A DNA stretch of 64,000 nucleotides from Shewanella electrodiphila (GTDB lineage Bacteria > Pseudomonadota > Gammaproteobacteria > Enterobacterales > Shewanellaceae), in assembly GCF_023283985.1 (NCBI RefSeq), contig NZ_JAKIKU010000002.1, forward strand, positions 62,001 through 126,000. Reading direction: 5' to 3'. The first letter of the stretch is position 1. Each line of letters begins with the position of its first letter. The notes under the pieces are model-generated. The model did no database searches and was not told where the DNA came from. It worked only from the letters and a program-made list of their open reading frames with translations. Below are positions 43,183 through 54,500 of the stretch, piece after piece. The position numbers were made by a program, and so were the translations under genes.

Positions 43183-44291
43183 CCCTAGCTGCATCATCGA
43201 TGAAATATAAGCTATTAATTTTTGCGACCGCATTATTAACCCTAACGACACCTATTGCAGCATCAAGCTTTGGCGCTGCAAACATTAGTTTTGAGCAAGT
43301 ACTTGGCTTATTTACCTCACCTTTTTTAGGCGCTGATGCTGACAGCACTAATGCCTTAACGCAACGAATTGTGTTTGAGTTACGTTTACCTCGAATTGCA
43401 TTAGCCTTTATTGCTGGCGCAGGTTTAGCGCTCGCGGGCAGTGTGTTGCAAACTGTCACGCGAAATCCGTTAGCAGATCCCTATTTATTTGGTATAAGTT
43501 CAGGTGCCTCTTTTGGCGCAGTATTGGTGCTGAGTTTTTTTGGTAGCCAAGGATTAGTGCAGCAATGGCTGTCGGAGTCTGGTAGCCACTTAGCCGAGGC
43601 GATACTGCGTTCTGGCTGGTTTAGTCATGATGCCTGGTGGTCATGGTCATCACTCAGTTTGCCCATAGGGGCATTTATTGGTGCGTGTTTTTCAGTGTTA
43701 TTGGTGTTGTCTTTATCGGGTTTTGGCCGCGCAAGCCAAGTTGAAAGAATGCTGTTATCCGGTGTTGCTACTTCATTCATGTTTGGCGCACTGACCAGCT
43801 TGGTATTGTATTTTTCTAGCCCGCAAGCTGCGGCGTCAGTGCTGTTTTGGAGCTTAGGCAGTTTTGCCAAAGCAAGTTGGCAAGGTCTGGTGATACCCGC
43901 TGTGGTGGTATCCGCCAGTATATTGATTATATTGGCATTTAAACGTCAAGTTATCGCGATACAGGCTGGCGATGAAAGTGCCCACTCATTGGGGGTAAAT
44001 GTCGCCAAGCTGCGTTTGTATATGTTGGTATTGTGTTCATTAATCACCGCCGTACTCGTGGCAAGTTGCGGCGGTATTGGCTTTGTGGGCTTAATGATCC
44101 CCCATACTGTTAGGCTACTTTTCCCTGGGCAGCAGCCTATTTTAATTACCGCACTTGTCGGTGGATTATTTATGGTGTGGATAGATGTACTCGCCCGTTG
44201 CTTACTGGCTAACCAAGAATTACCTGTTGGGATTATTACGGCTGCTATTGGTAGTGTGTTCTTCCTATTTGTTTTACGCCATCGTCGTTAA
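43179..44291 (+). CDS. btuC: Cobalamin ABC transporter permease (FecCD family)
   Basis: The 370-residue protein has about ten transmembrane helices with FecCD marks: [63 protein letters not shown] and [23 protein letters not shown]. It is slightly longer than E. coli BtuC (326), with an extra loop near residues 125-160. The start at 43179 overlaps btuD; a second ATG at 43200 is possible. It forms the inner-membrane channel for corrinoids with BtuD. Confidence 0.9.
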   Translation: MTLAASSMKYKLLIFATALLTLTTPIAASSFGAANISFEQVLGLFTSPFLGADADSTNALTQRIVFELRLPRIALAFIAGAGLALAGSVLQTVTRNPLADPYLFGISSGASFGAVLVLSFFGSQGLVQQWLSESGSHLAEAILRSGWFSHDAWWSWSSLSLPIGAFIGACFSVLLVLSLSGFGRASQVERMLLSGVATSFMFGALTSLVLYFSSPQAAASVLFWSLGSFAKASWQGLVIPAVVVSASILIILAFKRQVIAIQAGDESAHSLGVNVAKLRLYMLVLCSLITAVLVASCGGIGFVGLMIPHTVRLLFPGQQPILITALVGGLFMVWIDVLARCLLANQELPVGIITAAIGSVFFLFVLRHRR

Positions 44292-44313
44292 GACGCTGTT
44301 TTGGAGTATAAAA

Positions 44314-45363
44314 ATGTTTGCAGTAGATCCGGTTAACCATCATATCGATGAGCAGATCCAACATAAAATAAACCAAAAAACTAAGCCTTTGGGCGCGCTA
44401 GGTCTTTTAGAAACCTTGGCAAAGCAAATTGCTCAAGTGCAGTTTGCCAAACAATTTAATGGCAGACACAAATTGTCGATTAAAGAACCTGCAATGTTAG
44501 TTTTTGCAGGGGATCATGGTATTGCAGCCCACGGGGTGTCAATTGCACCGAGTGAAGTAACCAAACAAATGGTGGCAAACTTTGCCTCCGGCGGTGCGGC
44601 AATTAATGTCTTTTGTCGTCAAATGGGCTTAAACCTTGAAGTGATTGATTGCGGGATGCTCACCCCAAGTGACCATCCAAGTGTGACTAATCATCGACTC
44701 GGCTCAGGCACCCAAGCGATTCATCAAAAGCCTGCAATGAGCTTATTGTCAGTGAAAGATGGCTTTAGCTATGCCAATGAAGTGGTGCAGCGCCATTATG
44801 ATTCAGGTTGTAATTTAATTGCTTTAGGTGAAATGGGCATTGGCAATACCTCATCTGCCGCTGCTGTCATGGCAGCTTTATTAAAATTAGATATTAAAGA
44901 TTGTGTTGGCCGCGGTACGGGTATTAACGATGAAGCGTTTGCATTAAAAACCGAGTTATTAACTGTGGCGATGAACCTACATCGTAATAATCTTAATGAT
45001 CCGGTTAATGTTTTGGCTTGTTTGGGCGGCTTTGAAATTGTGCAAATGACTGGGGCTATTTTAGCTGCGGCTGAAAAGAGAATGCTGGTGGTGATTGATG
45101 GCTTTATCGCGACTGCAGCAGCATTAGCAGCGGTAGCACTGCACCCAGATGCGCGAGGTTATTTAATTTTTGCCCATCAATCAGATGAGCAAGGTCATAT
45201 CAAAATGCTGCAAGCGTTAGATGCTCAACCGATTTTATCTCTAGGGCTAAGACTTGGTGAAGGGACGGGAGCAGCACTGGCGTTACCGATTATTCAATCA
45301 GCTGTTAATTTTTACAATGACATGGCCAGTTTTGAAAATGCTGGTGTGAGCAATGTGGTTTAG
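44314..45363 (+). CDS. cobT: Nicotinate-nucleotide:dimethylbenzimidazole phosphoribosyltransferase
   Basis: The 349-residue protein (start at ATG 44314 with TGGAG 7 nt ahead; upstream in-frame sequence lies inside btuC) matches CobT of enteric bacteria (about 356). It has [40 protein letters not shown] and the C-terminal catalytic glutamate in [14 protein letters not shown]. It makes alpha-ribazole phosphate from DMB and nicotinate mononucleotide. It is the third gene of the riboswitch-controlled operon. Confidence 0.95.
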   Translation: MFAVDPVNHHIDEQIQHKINQKTKPLGALGLLETLAKQIAQVQFAKQFNGRHKLSIKEPAMLVFAGDHGIAAHGVSIAPSEVTKQMVANFASGGAAINVFCRQMGLNLEVIDCGMLTPSDHPSVTNHRLGSGTQAIHQKPAMSLLSVKDGFSYANEVVQRHYDSGCNLIALGEMGIGNTSSAAAVMAALLKLDIKDCVGRGTGINDEAFALKTELLTVAMNLHRNNLNDPVNVLACLGGFEIVQMTGAILAAAEKRMLVVIDGFIATAAALAAVALHPDARGYLIFAHQSDEQGHIKMLQALDAQPILSLGLRLGEGTGAALALPIIQSAVNFYNDMASFENAGVSNVV

Positions 45364-45399
45364 GCTGCTATTAACATTAACGCTATCAAGGATTAGAGA

Positions 45400-46212
45400 A
45401 TGTCTCAGGGTTCAGATATCGGCTCCTATTTCAATATGGGCTGGTTCAGGAAACAACTAAACTTACTGCTTATTGCAATGAGTTTTTTTACTCGAATTCC
45501 TATTCCTGCATGGGTAGAGTTTGATAGCGATAAGCTCAATAAAGCCAGCCGTTACTTTGGCGTAGTGGGCTTAATTGTGGGTGCTGCGAGTGCTTTGGTA
45601 TTTTGGTTAAGTCAGTTTGTTTTACCCAATAGTGTTGCGGTGATCTTAGCCATTATTACTAGCGTATTAATGACTGGAGGTTTTCATGAAGACGGCTTAG
45701 CAGATACCGCAGATGGTTTTGGTGGTGGCTGGAAAGTTGCTGACAAATTAAAGATCATGAAAGACTCCCGCATTGGCACTTATGGCACCTTGGCAGTGGG
45801 TTTAACCTTACTATTAAAGTGGCAACTATTGGTTGAAATTGCACTTTATAGTCCACTAAAAGCGGCAATTGCGCTGATTGTGGCACATTCTTTAAGTCGA
45901 GTCGTTGCGGCGAGTATGATTTTCTCTGAGCAATATGTCACTGAAGATGATGGTAGTAAATCTAAGCCGTTAGCACAGCACCAGCATATTAATGATTTAT
46001 TGATTTTATGTCTTAGTGGTTTTGCCGTCTTAGCTTGTTTAAATGGCCTTGTGGCATTTGTGTTGTTGCTGGTATTAGTTGCGCTTAGACAATTATTGAT
46101 TTGGGGATTCAATCGTCAAATTGGTGGATACACAGGCGATACCTTAGGTGCGGCTCAACAAATTAGTGAACTGATGTGTTACTGCATCATGTTAACCATA
46201 GGATTGAATTAA
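45400..46212 (+). CDS. cobS: Adenosylcobinamide-GDP ribazoletransferase (cobalamin synthase)
   Basis: The 270-residue membrane protein has FFTRIPIPAWVEF, the metal-binding GGFHEDGLADTADGFGGG, then KLKIMKDSRIGTYGTLAVG and several hydrophobic helices, all typical of CobS. It joins adenosylcobinamide-GDP with alpha-ribazole phosphate at the inner membrane. The stop codon overlaps the cobU start by one base (TAATG). The first 15 residues before the core are extra; a later start cannot be excluded. Confidence 0.95.
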   Translation: MSQGSDIGSYFNMGWFRKQLNLLLIAMSFFTRIPIPAWVEFDSDKLNKASRYFGVVGLIVGAASALVFWLSQFVLPNSVAVILAIITSVLMTGGFHEDGLADTADGFGGGWKVADKLKIMKDSRIGTYGTLAVGLTLLLKWQLLVEIALYSPLKAAIALIVAHSLSRVVAASMIFSEQYVTEDDGSKSKPLAQHQHINDLLILCLSGFAVLACLNGLVAFVLLLVLVALRQLLIWGFNRQIGGYTGDTLGAAQQISELMCYCIMLTIGLN

Positions 46213-46808
46213 TGATCCATCTTGTTTTAGGTGGCGCGCGTTCAGGTAAAAGTCGTTATGGAGAAACCTTAGCGGCAACGTATGCTGAGCAGGTTTCTGA
46301 ACAGGTTTCTGAACAGGTTTCTGAGCAATGTTCAGCGCAAAGCCCCAGTTGTATTTATATCGCCACAGCAACTGCACTAGATGAAGAAATGAGTCAACGT
46401 ATCGCACGTCACCAACAAGACCGTGTTGATGCTAAAGTGAATTGGTTATTGATTGAGTCGCCACTGGCATTAGCATCCACCCTCATGGAACAAAGTGCTG
46501 CTGATAAGGTCATTCTGGTTGATTGCTTAACGCTTTATTTAACCAACCATTTAGTTGCTAGCGAAGAAACCCACCGCAATGGTGTAGATGATTTATGGCA
46601 GCAACAAAAAATTGCTTTGCTTAACGCTTTACCACAGCTCAAAGGTCATATCATTTTTATCAGTAACGAAGTGGGTTCTGGCATTGTGCCATTAGGTGAA
46701 CTCACACGTCGTTTTGCCGATGAAGCGGGTTGGCTAAATCAAGCCATTGCCGAGCAAGCTGACAAAGTGACTTTAGTCGTCGCGGGTTTGCCATTAGCGC
46801 TTAAATAA
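46212..46808 (+). CDS. cobU: Adenosylcobinamide kinase / guanylyltransferase
   Basis: The 198-residue protein has the P-loop GGARSGKSRYGE at its start, then IATATALDEEMSQRIARHQQDR, VDCLTLYLTNHL and FISNEVGSGIVPLGELTRRFADEAGWLNQ, the full CobU pattern. An insert QVSEQVSEQVSEQ near residues 27-40 is encoded by a tandem 12-bp repeat and is not part of the family. CobU phosphorylates adenosylcobinamide and adds GMP. It is coupled to cobS by a one-base overlap. Confidence 0.95.
   Translation: MIHLVLGGARSGKSRYGETLAATYAEQVSEQVSEQVSEQCSAQSPSCIYIATATALDEEMSQRIARHQQDRVDAKVNWLLIESPLALASTLMEQSAADKVILVDCLTLYLTNHLVASEETHRNGVDDLWQQQKIALLNALPQLKGHIIFISNEVGSGIVPLGELTRRFADEAGWLNQAIAEQADKVTLVVAGLPLALK
46289..46327 (+). 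repeat. In-frame 12-bp tandem repeat in cobU
   Basis: Three to four copies of AGGTTTCTGAAC (variants GAGC) encode QVSE repeats in a surface loop after the P-loop helix. Copy number changes would stay in frame. Confidence 0.8.
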
Positions 46809-46907
46809 ACAGTTATTAAAAAAATCCCCAACTTATTGCCTATCGACGTTGAATTATTGGTAATAAATGCATCATAAACAGCAAAGCATGAAGGATGATT
46901 GGCATCA

Positions 46908-48659
46908 ATGAGCAATCGAGAAAACTCAACCCTGGCTGAAGACGAAAAAGTCATTAGCGAGTTTAGTAATGATGTTACTGATCATAGTTATCAGGCTGGG
47001 GCTGCCTCAATCTTAATGGTGCAAGGTACAACTTCAGATGCTGGTAAAAGCACCTTAGTGGCTGGCTTGTGTCGGCTATTTGCCAGAAAGGGCACTAAAG
47101 TCGCGCCATTTAAACCACAGAATATGGCATTAAACAGTGCTGTGACAAGTGATGGTGGTGAGATTGGTCGCGCTCAGGCGCTGCAAGCTGTGGGTTGCTA
47201 TCTCGAGCCTCATACCGACTTTAATCCAGTGTTACTTAAGCCCAGCTCAGATACGGGCGCGCAGATTATTATCCACGGTAAAGCGCTATCCACACTTGAA
47301 GCCAAAGCCTTTTTCGGGCCAGAAAGCCGTAACTATAAGTCGGTTGCAATGAACGCGGTATTGCAGTCGTTTGAACGGCTAACTTCTCAGTATGAAATGG
47401 TGGTTGTTGAAGGTGCAGGCAGCCCTGCAGAAATTAATTTACGCGAAGGCGATATTGCTAATATGGGCTTTGCTGAAGCAGTAGATTGCCCAGTGATTAT
47501 TATCGCTGACATTGATAAAGGCGGCGTATTTGCTCACCTAGTTGGTACATTAGCGTTATTAAGTTTGTCTGAGCAAGCGAGAGTTAAAGGCTTTGTGATT
47601 AATCGCTTTAGAGGTGATATTAGCTTGTTACAGTCAGGCATTGATTGGCTAGAAAGTTATACCAATAAACCTGTGTTAGGCGTTTTACCTTACCTACATG
47701 ATTTACATCTTGATGCAGAAGATGCCCTGGTTGATGCTCCTAATGCTTCCGTTGATGCTCCTAATTCAGACTTATCTATTGATGAGTCTTCACCAAGCTC
47801 ATCGAATCAGTTGCAAGCGCAACAGAAAATTAAAGTGCTGGTATTAGTGTTTCCACGAATAAGCAATCATACCGACTTTGACCCTCTGAGATTAAACCCT
47901 TATGTGGACTTTCAATATGTGAGTATGCAAACCCAAGCGAGTAATAAGCTGTTTCCAAGTGCCGATCTTATTATTCTTCCTGGCAGTAAAAATGTCCGCG
48001 CCGATTTAGCTTTTATGTGTGTTCAAGGCTGGGATAAAGCAGTTAATCGGCACTTACGTTATGGCGGTAAAGTGGTTGGGATCTGTGGCGGCTATCAGAT
48101 GTTAGGCGTGCAGATTGACGATCCAAATGGTATCGAAGATGTCGCTGGTAGCAGTAACGGCCTAGGATTAATTAACATGAAGACCGTGCTTAGCGAACAT
48201 AAAATTCTTAAACAGGTCAGTGGAGAATTAACCTTGGATGGCCAGCTGGCTAGTGTCAATGGCTATGAAATCCACTGTGGGCAAAGCGAGTTCATTAACC
48301 CAAATGATAGTCAGCCTTTATCTTTGCAGTCGCAAGATAATACTGGAATTGACGATGCAGCCAAAACAGAAACGGCAACTAAAACCACAACTACAATTAC
48401 AACCACAACCACAGCTACAGCCGTTGCAGGTCAAGCCTATTCAGAAGGTTGTGTAACCGCAGATAACCAAATTTTGGGCACTTATGTTCATGGGCTGTTC
48501 GATAGCCCAACAGCGTGCCAATTGATATTAACCTGGGCAGGGTTAGCACAGGCTCAAACGGTGGATATCAATCAGATAAGAGAGCAGCAATTAGATAGAT
48601 TAGCTGATGTGCTAGAAGCGCATCTTGATATGGACAAATTAACAGGAAGTCTTGCATGA
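46908..48659 (+). CDS. cobQ: Adenosylcobyric acid synthase (glutamine-hydrolysing)
   Basis: The 583-residue protein has an ATPase domain ([33 protein letters not shown]) and a glutamine amidotransferase domain with nucleophile in [12 protein letters not shown] and HGLFDSP at the end. It amidates the corrin side chains at b, d, e and g. It is about 80 residues longer than usual because of two low-complexity inserts: a Ser/Asp-rich repeat ([13 protein letters not shown]) near residue 275, and a Thr-rich tract encoded by ACAACC-type repeats near residue 490. The ATG at 46908 was chosen over an in-frame TTG at 46899. Confidence 0.94.
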   Translation: MSNRENSTLAEDEKVISEFSNDVTDHSYQAGAASILMVQGTTSDAGKSTLVAGLCRLFARKGTKVAPFKPQNMALNSAVTSDGGEIGRAQALQAVGCYLEPHTDFNPVLLKPSSDTGAQIIIHGKALSTLEAKAFFGPESRNYKSVAMNAVLQSFERLTSQYEMVVVEGAGSPAEINLREGDIANMGFAEAVDCPVIIIADIDKGGVFAHLVGTLALLSLSEQARVKGFVINRFRGDISLLQSGIDWLESYTNKPVLGVLPYLHDLHLDAEDALVDAPNASVDAPNSDLSIDESSPSSSNQLQAQQKIKVLVLVFPRISNHTDFDPLRLNPYVDFQYVSMQTQASNKLFPSADLIILPGSKNVRADLAFMCVQGWDKAVNRHLRYGGKVVGICGGYQMLGVQIDDPNGIEDVAGSSNGLGLINMKTVLSEHKILKQVSGELTLDGQLASVNGYEIHCGQSEFINPNDSQPLSLQSQDNTGIDDAAKTETATKTTTTITTTTTATAVAGQAYSEGCVTADNQILGTYVHGLFDSPTACQLILTWAGLAQAQTVDINQIREQQLDRLADVLEAHLDMDKLTGSLA

Positions 48660-49291
48660 CACAGTCTGACAATAACCTAGATAACAATGAAGCAGCAGAT
48701 ACTAAAGCTGAGCGTCATAAAGCGCGCCAGCAAAAACTCAAAGAAGGCGTAGATGCAAAAATTGCAGCGGCTCAAGAAGAGAAGGGTATTTTATTGGTGC
48801 TGACAGGTAACGGTAAAGGAAAATCAACATCCGGTTTTGGCGCGGTAACCCGTTGTGTTGGCCATGGACAAAAAGCTGCAGTGGTTCAGTTTATCAAGGG
48901 TGGCTGGGAGTGCGGCGAACGTAACTTACTTGAAAAAGTGGGTGTTGAGTTTTATGTCATGGGCACAGGTTTTACCTGGGAAACTCAAGATAGAGAGAAG
49001 GACGTTGCTGCAGCTGAGTCCGCTTGGCTAGACGCTGAAAAGTTACTCAAAGATGAATCTATTAATATGGTGTTACTTGATGAGTTAACCTACATGGTGA
49101 CCTATAAATATATTGAATTAGCACGTGTTGTAGAGGCGCTAAAGAATCGTCCTAAAATGCAGCACGTTATTATTACAGGCCGTGCGTGTCACCGTGAAAT
49201 CATCGAACTTGCAGATACGGTTAGTGAAGTACAACCCATCAAACATGCCTTTAACGATGGTATAAAAGCCCAACTGGGTTTTGATTATTAA
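48656..49291 (+). CDS. btuR: Corrinoid adenosyltransferase (CobA/BtuR type)
   Basis: The 211-residue protein has a charged N-terminal helix, the P-loop [19 protein letters not shown], then [32 protein letters not shown] and [20 protein letters not shown]. This is the CobA/BtuR/CobO family, which transfers the adenosyl group from ATP to cob(I)alamin or cobyrinic acid diamide. It overlaps cobQ by 4 bp and closes the operon. Both names cobO and btuR are used for this family. Confidence 0.95.
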   Translation: MTQSDNNLDNNEAADTKAERHKARQQKLKEGVDAKIAAAQEEKGILLVLTGNGKGKSTSGFGAVTRCVGHGQKAAVVQFIKGGWECGERNLLEKVGVEFYVMGTGFTWETQDREKDVAAAESAWLDAEKLLKDESINMVLLDELTYMVTYKYIELARVVEALKNRPKMQHVIITGRACHREIIELADTVSEVQPIKHAFNDGIKAQLGFDY

Positions 49292-50413
49292 GACAGTGAG
49301 CATGAATTCATAGGTGTCGTTGAGTCGTCAAACTCACTTAACGGCATCTATGACTAGGATTATTTTAATATACCAATTTTCACATCTAGCGAGTTCTACT
49401 GCCATCACCCATCACTTTCTCCTATTACCTCCTTCAACTATCACTTCCTTTTTAGTTAGCACTGCACATTGTGAGCTCACTTTTATCGCTTTTGATTGAA
49501 TATTTGGGTTTGAATTTATATGAGCCTCAGTGATGCTGCATGTTGAATAAAAGTTAATTCAGGTGTTTTTATGCATTTTGGGGAGGATGTTAATTTTAAT
49601 TTGTTTAAACTCGATTTTGAACGGCTTGTTTTATTAGCTTACCTTTATCAATTACTCGGATTTAAACCTTTAAAGTAACGCTTTGTATGAAATTGTATCT
49701 TATTTTAAATATGTTTTAATTTTTATTTGTTCTCTATTTCGTACTGTTTTTAGTTGTGGTGTGACTTTTATGTTTTACATTATTTTTAATTAAATCTTTG
49801 TTTGGGTTGGTTTTTATTGGTTTATGTTTTTTAGCTGTTTATTATTTGCTTGTGATTTATTTTTGGTGGTTATTAATGTTTAACCTTATTGTTCTGTATC
49901 TTGATAAATGACTTGTCTGTAACTGTATCGTCATATTGGTTTTAAGTTTATGTAATGTAAGTGGTATTTTTGTTTTGTTAAATTAATTGGCGGCATTGTT
50001 TTTGTGATGTAGCTCATATTGGTCGCCTTGCTATGGTGCTGTAACTTACTTAATATTCCAATGTTGATTAATTCTGGTTGTTGTGATTAATAATTAAGCA
50101 TGTGTTGCGGTTGTGTAAAATTAGTTTGTGGGAATGCCTAATACATAAATATTAGAGCTCATCCATTTAAATATAATTTTTATTTACATTTTGATTTTTG
50201 AGTATTTTGAAATGTTGTCATTTTTACAAATGAACATGCTTCCGTTTGTTTTTCATTCTTGAATGTCTTTCGCCTGATTTTATATGAGTTTACTTGTATG
50301 GATAATCCTTTAGATATTCTTCTCGCCGATAAATCAACCTCACATTAATAATAATTAAGTCAGAATCCAACCTACAAGCTAAAGGTTGAAGTTCACTAAT
50401 GGAAATAAACGCG
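49292..50413. other. Long T-rich intergenic region upstream of the nuclease block
   Basis: The 1.1 kb have no supported gene. From about 49540 to 50250 the plus strand is strongly enriched in T over A, with many TTTTA and GTTTT runs, as if it were a long untranslated leader or a strand-biased spacer. Weak Pho-box-like sites occur at 49917-49934 (CTGTAAC-N4-TCGTCAT) and 50215-50232 (TTGTCAT followed by ACAAATG). A 61-codon frame at 49314-49499 lacks protein-like composition and is not called. Confidence 0.45.
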
Positions 50414-51466
50414 ATGCTTAGAAAAACTACAGTTGCAGTCGCATTGGCCTCTTTATTTTGTATATCAGCAGCTCAAGCTGCGACATTACAACAAAAGGAC
50501 AATGGTGATTACCTAGATTTATACGGTGAAGTGGGTGTCGGAGGTCATTTCGGCACCAATTCAGATTATAACCACGATGAGTTTTACGATACCAAAGGGT
50601 ATGTAGACGACAGCTTTGCCACTATGGGCATTAAAGGGCAACGTTCAAACTACATCTACCGACTAGAGCTGGATTATCAACGCAGAAATTGGCTTGGTGG
50701 TGACGGTGAATTTGAGTTGGCTATTGATAAGTTATATGTCGGTTATGTGTTTGATGACAATCATTGGATTGAACTTGGCTTAACCGATACCGCATTTGAT
50801 GAATATGATCACTTTGGTGACTTTACCTTCAATAAATCGGTAGAAACGGGCGAAGCTGGCGATCAAGAAAACACGGTTAAATACGAAGCTAAATTCGAAA
50901 ACCTTGTTTATGGCGTTTCATATTCTTATGAAGGTAAACATAAGAACGGATCACCACAAGGCGATATCGTTAATGGTTATGTTGGTTGGATGACCGATGT
51001 AGTCTCTGTTGTTGTAGGTCTTGAGACTCGTGGCGGCTCTGAAGGTGAATCTAAGTATGGCGAGCAACAGTTATTTGGCTTAGGTATGCGCGTACAACTG
51101 ACTGATGATATTGCATTAGGCTTAAACGGTTTTATTGAAGATGAAGACTTAGCCACTCGCAAAAGTGGCGATGTGCACTTAGCTTATGAAACTTTCAGAA
51201 ACTATGGTGTGACCCTTAGTGGTAAATACGACCTAACAGAGTCGTGGGAAATTATTGCGTCAGCAAACCATGAGCAATATGAAAGCTGGGATGTAGAAAG
51301 CCCTAACTACGACTATACCGGTTTGCCCGCTGAATATGGTAAAGACCGTCGTTGGGCGAGTGTCGGCTTTAACTATCGTCCTACCCGAGACATCGTATTG
51401 TCTGTTGAAGGCCGTGTTGGCGAAGCCCCAGAAGCCGGATATGCGTACGCACGCATGTATTTCTAG
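50414..51466 (+). CDS. Outer-membrane porin
   Basis: The 350-residue product has a signal peptide (MLRKTTVAVALASLFCISAA, cut near QA/ATL) and a mature part that opens DYLDLYGEVGVGGHFG, as Gram-negative general porins do, with alternating barrel strands up to a C-terminal phenylalanine (YAYARMYF). ATG 50414 was chosen because GGAA precedes it; ATG 50399 would add five residues. It lies 34 bp ahead of the ExeM-like nuclease gene and is probably cotranscribed. It may admit products of extracellular DNA breakdown, which is inference. Confidence 0.82.
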   Translation: MLRKTTVAVALASLFCISAAQAATLQQKDNGDYLDLYGEVGVGGHFGTNSDYNHDEFYDTKGYVDDSFATMGIKGQRSNYIYRLELDYQRRNWLGGDGEFELAIDKLYVGYVFDDNHWIELGLTDTAFDEYDHFGDFTFNKSVETGEAGDQENTVKYEAKFENLVYGVSYSYEGKHKNGSPQGDIVNGYVGWMTDVVSVVVGLETRGGSEGESKYGEQQLFGLGMRVQLTDDIALGLNGFIEDEDLATRKSGDVHLAYETFRNYGVTLSGKYDLTESWEIIASANHEQYESWDVESPNYDYTGLPAEYGKDRRWASVGFNYRPTRDIVLSVEGRVGEAPEAGYAYARMYF

Positions 51467-51500
51467 TTTCATTTCCAGTTAAAAACATATCGAGTTTACT

Positions 51501-54500
51501 ATGAAGAAAACTTTTCTCTCACTGGCCATTGCCAGTGTTATCAGTGTCGGTGCTAACGCAGGCGTTAATGATCTACTGATCACTGAAATGGTACAGAAAA
51601 ATTATGGAGCTGAAGTTGGCTCTGTTGAAATCACCAATACCCATGCTACTGAGTCATTTACGTTTACCGATGATACTGCTGCATTTATGTGGGGTAACGG
51701 CAAGTATGAAAATCAAATGTTATCAGCTGCGGGTGAGCCATTATTAACAGGCATTACCGTAGACGCCGGTAAGTCAATTGTTGTTCTTAATATCGCTGCT
51801 AGTGACGAATATAAGAAAATTATTACCGACAACGGTGGTGATTATGTGATTGGTGAAGGTAATGGTAATTACTCTGACTTCTACCTAAGTGGTAATGATG
51901 GTTTTTACATTAAAAATGGCGATACCATCATCGACCGTGTAGGTGCTGCAGACAATACTAGTGTTTGGGCTGAAGATACGACTTTACGTCGTCGCCAAGA
52001 TGTTGAAGGTAATGCACCTGCACCGTCTAGCACTTTTGATGCATCTCAATGGGAAGTTATTAGCCCATTAGACATGACGACGGTTGGTGCTCCAAACCTT
52101 GCCGAGTCATATGTGCCGTTTGTTTGTGCTGATTTAACCCGTATTAGTGATATCCAAGGTACAGGTGGGGAATCACCGCTTAAAGGCGAAAATGTAGCAG
52201 TACAAGGTGTTGTTACAGCTGTTGTTGAGTTGCCAAAGAAAGGCTTTTATTTACGTGATGAAGTTGCTGATGGTAATCCATTAACTTCAGATGGTATTTT
52301 TGTTGAAAGTGGCAGCGCAGATAGCGAGTTAGTTGGACGTACTGTTTGTTTAGGCAGCGATGTTGCAGAAAGCTACGGCCAAACACAATTGATGGCTGAA
52401 AACTGGGAAATCACTAACAGTGACTTTACCGCAACAATAGCAACTGATATTGAAGTTTTAGACTCAGATGGCGGCTCGTTCGCAACAACGCTTGGCCGCT
52501 ATGAAGGTATGTTAGTTAACTTACCGGAAGATCTACGCCCTCAAGCGGATGGCGTTTATGATATGCGAGTATCACGTAGCTTTAGCTTTAATTACGATAG
52601 CTACCGTAACAATATGACGCTAGCATATTTGCGTCCGAACATGCAGCCGAACCAGCTGAATGTTGCCGGCACGCCTGAATCTATTGCTGCTGCAGCGCAA
52701 AATGATGACTACCGTTTAGTCATTGAAAGTGCGACTAAAGCGGATAATGACAGTATCCCTTATTACCCTAACTTTGGCATTGCACCACAAGATAATTACA
52801 TTCGCATCGATGACAGTGTTGTTGGAATGCAAGGTGTGATTAGCTATAGCTTTGGTGATTACAGCCTAACGGTAACTAACGAGTTAACCAGTACCAACTT
52901 TATCCATAATTTGCCAAGAACAGACAGCCCTGATATTGATGAAACGGTTGCAGATGACCAGTTTGCTATCCGTATCGCCAGTCAAAACTTGTTTAATTAC
53001 TTTAATTCTCCATTTGGGGGCGATCAGAACCAGTTTGGTCAAAGCCGTGGGGCTGACACTTATAACGAGTTCATCCAACAAAAAACCAAGTTAGTAGAAG
53101 CGATTCGTGCGTTAGATGCTGATGTTGTTGGTTTGATGGAAATGGAAAACAATGGTTATGGCTTAAAGAGTGCTGTTGCTGACCTCGTCAATGAAGTCAA
53201 CGTGTACTACAACGATGAGTACGCGAATAATCATGACAAGCCTTACTCAACAGAAAATCGCTATGTGTTTGTTGGTTTTGACCATAACGGCAATGGTGTT
53301 TTAGATGAGTTAGATGCATTGGGTTCGGATGCAATTGCAACCGGTATTATTTATCGTCCGAGTAAGTTAAGTATCGAACGTACTCGCGTGGTGACAATGC
53401 CACAGCAAAAAGCGCCGACTATCGTTAATGATAACAATGAAGTTATCAAAGACGGTAGAGATGAAATTTTAGAAAGTGGCCAAAATTATCATCGCGATGC
53501 ATTGGTTGTGACCTTTAAAGTAAACCAAACTGGTAAGCGCTTAACCTTAGCGGTTAATCACTTTAAATCAAAAGGTTCAACATGTTGGGAAGATTGGCAA
53601 GGTGTTGAATTTGGCGATGCTACTACATGGACAGATGATGCCCCAGATTTAGACTTCCAAGGTTCATGTTCTGAGTTCCGTATTTCTGGTGCAGTACATT
53701 TAGCTGAAGAGCTAAAGTCTGTTGAAGGCGATACTATTATTTTAGGCGACTTAAATGCCTACGCTCAAGAAGATCCATTATTAGTATTGACTGAAAACCC
53801 ACGTAATAAAGCGTTAATGGCGGCAAGCCATACTTTCGTGGGAACTAAGCCGCAATTTAATACTGATGGTTCACCTGTAGCTATTACACAAAGCTATGGT
53901 TACATCGATATTATTTCAAAAGTCTTTGAGGAAAAAGGTAAAACACCTTGGAGTTACTCATATAACGATGAAGTCGGTTCACTGGACCATATTTTGATTT
54001 CACCATCGTTAGAAGACCGTGTGATCGATGCTTCGGATTGGCACATTAATGCTGCTGAATCGAGCCTTTATGATTACAACAATGAGTACAAAGGCGATTA
54101 CAGCAATGAATATAACAAGTTCTATGCTGAAGACCATTTCCGCTCTTCGGATCATGATCCAGCACTAGTGACCTTGAGTTACCTCCCTGGTGAAGCTGAT
54201 TCAAGCACGCCTCTCTATCTCACTAACCTTAATAAGTTGATGAAAGTGCCGTATCAGATCCCTGAGGCTGCTGGCGCGATGGCGGGTGATATAGCCAAAA
54301 TCAAGCTTACGCCAAAAGATGATGATGCCCAATTGGATTTGAGCCAATTAGTTGAGCCAAATGTGGTGTTAACCCAAGACGGTGCAACATTAGTGAACTT
54401 CGAAGTCTTTGGTGCGCCATCGGCAAGGTATACAGCCAAAGTATCACTTGAACGTGATGGTAATACTGTTGAAGGTTCAAGTATTTCACTGGATATTGAA

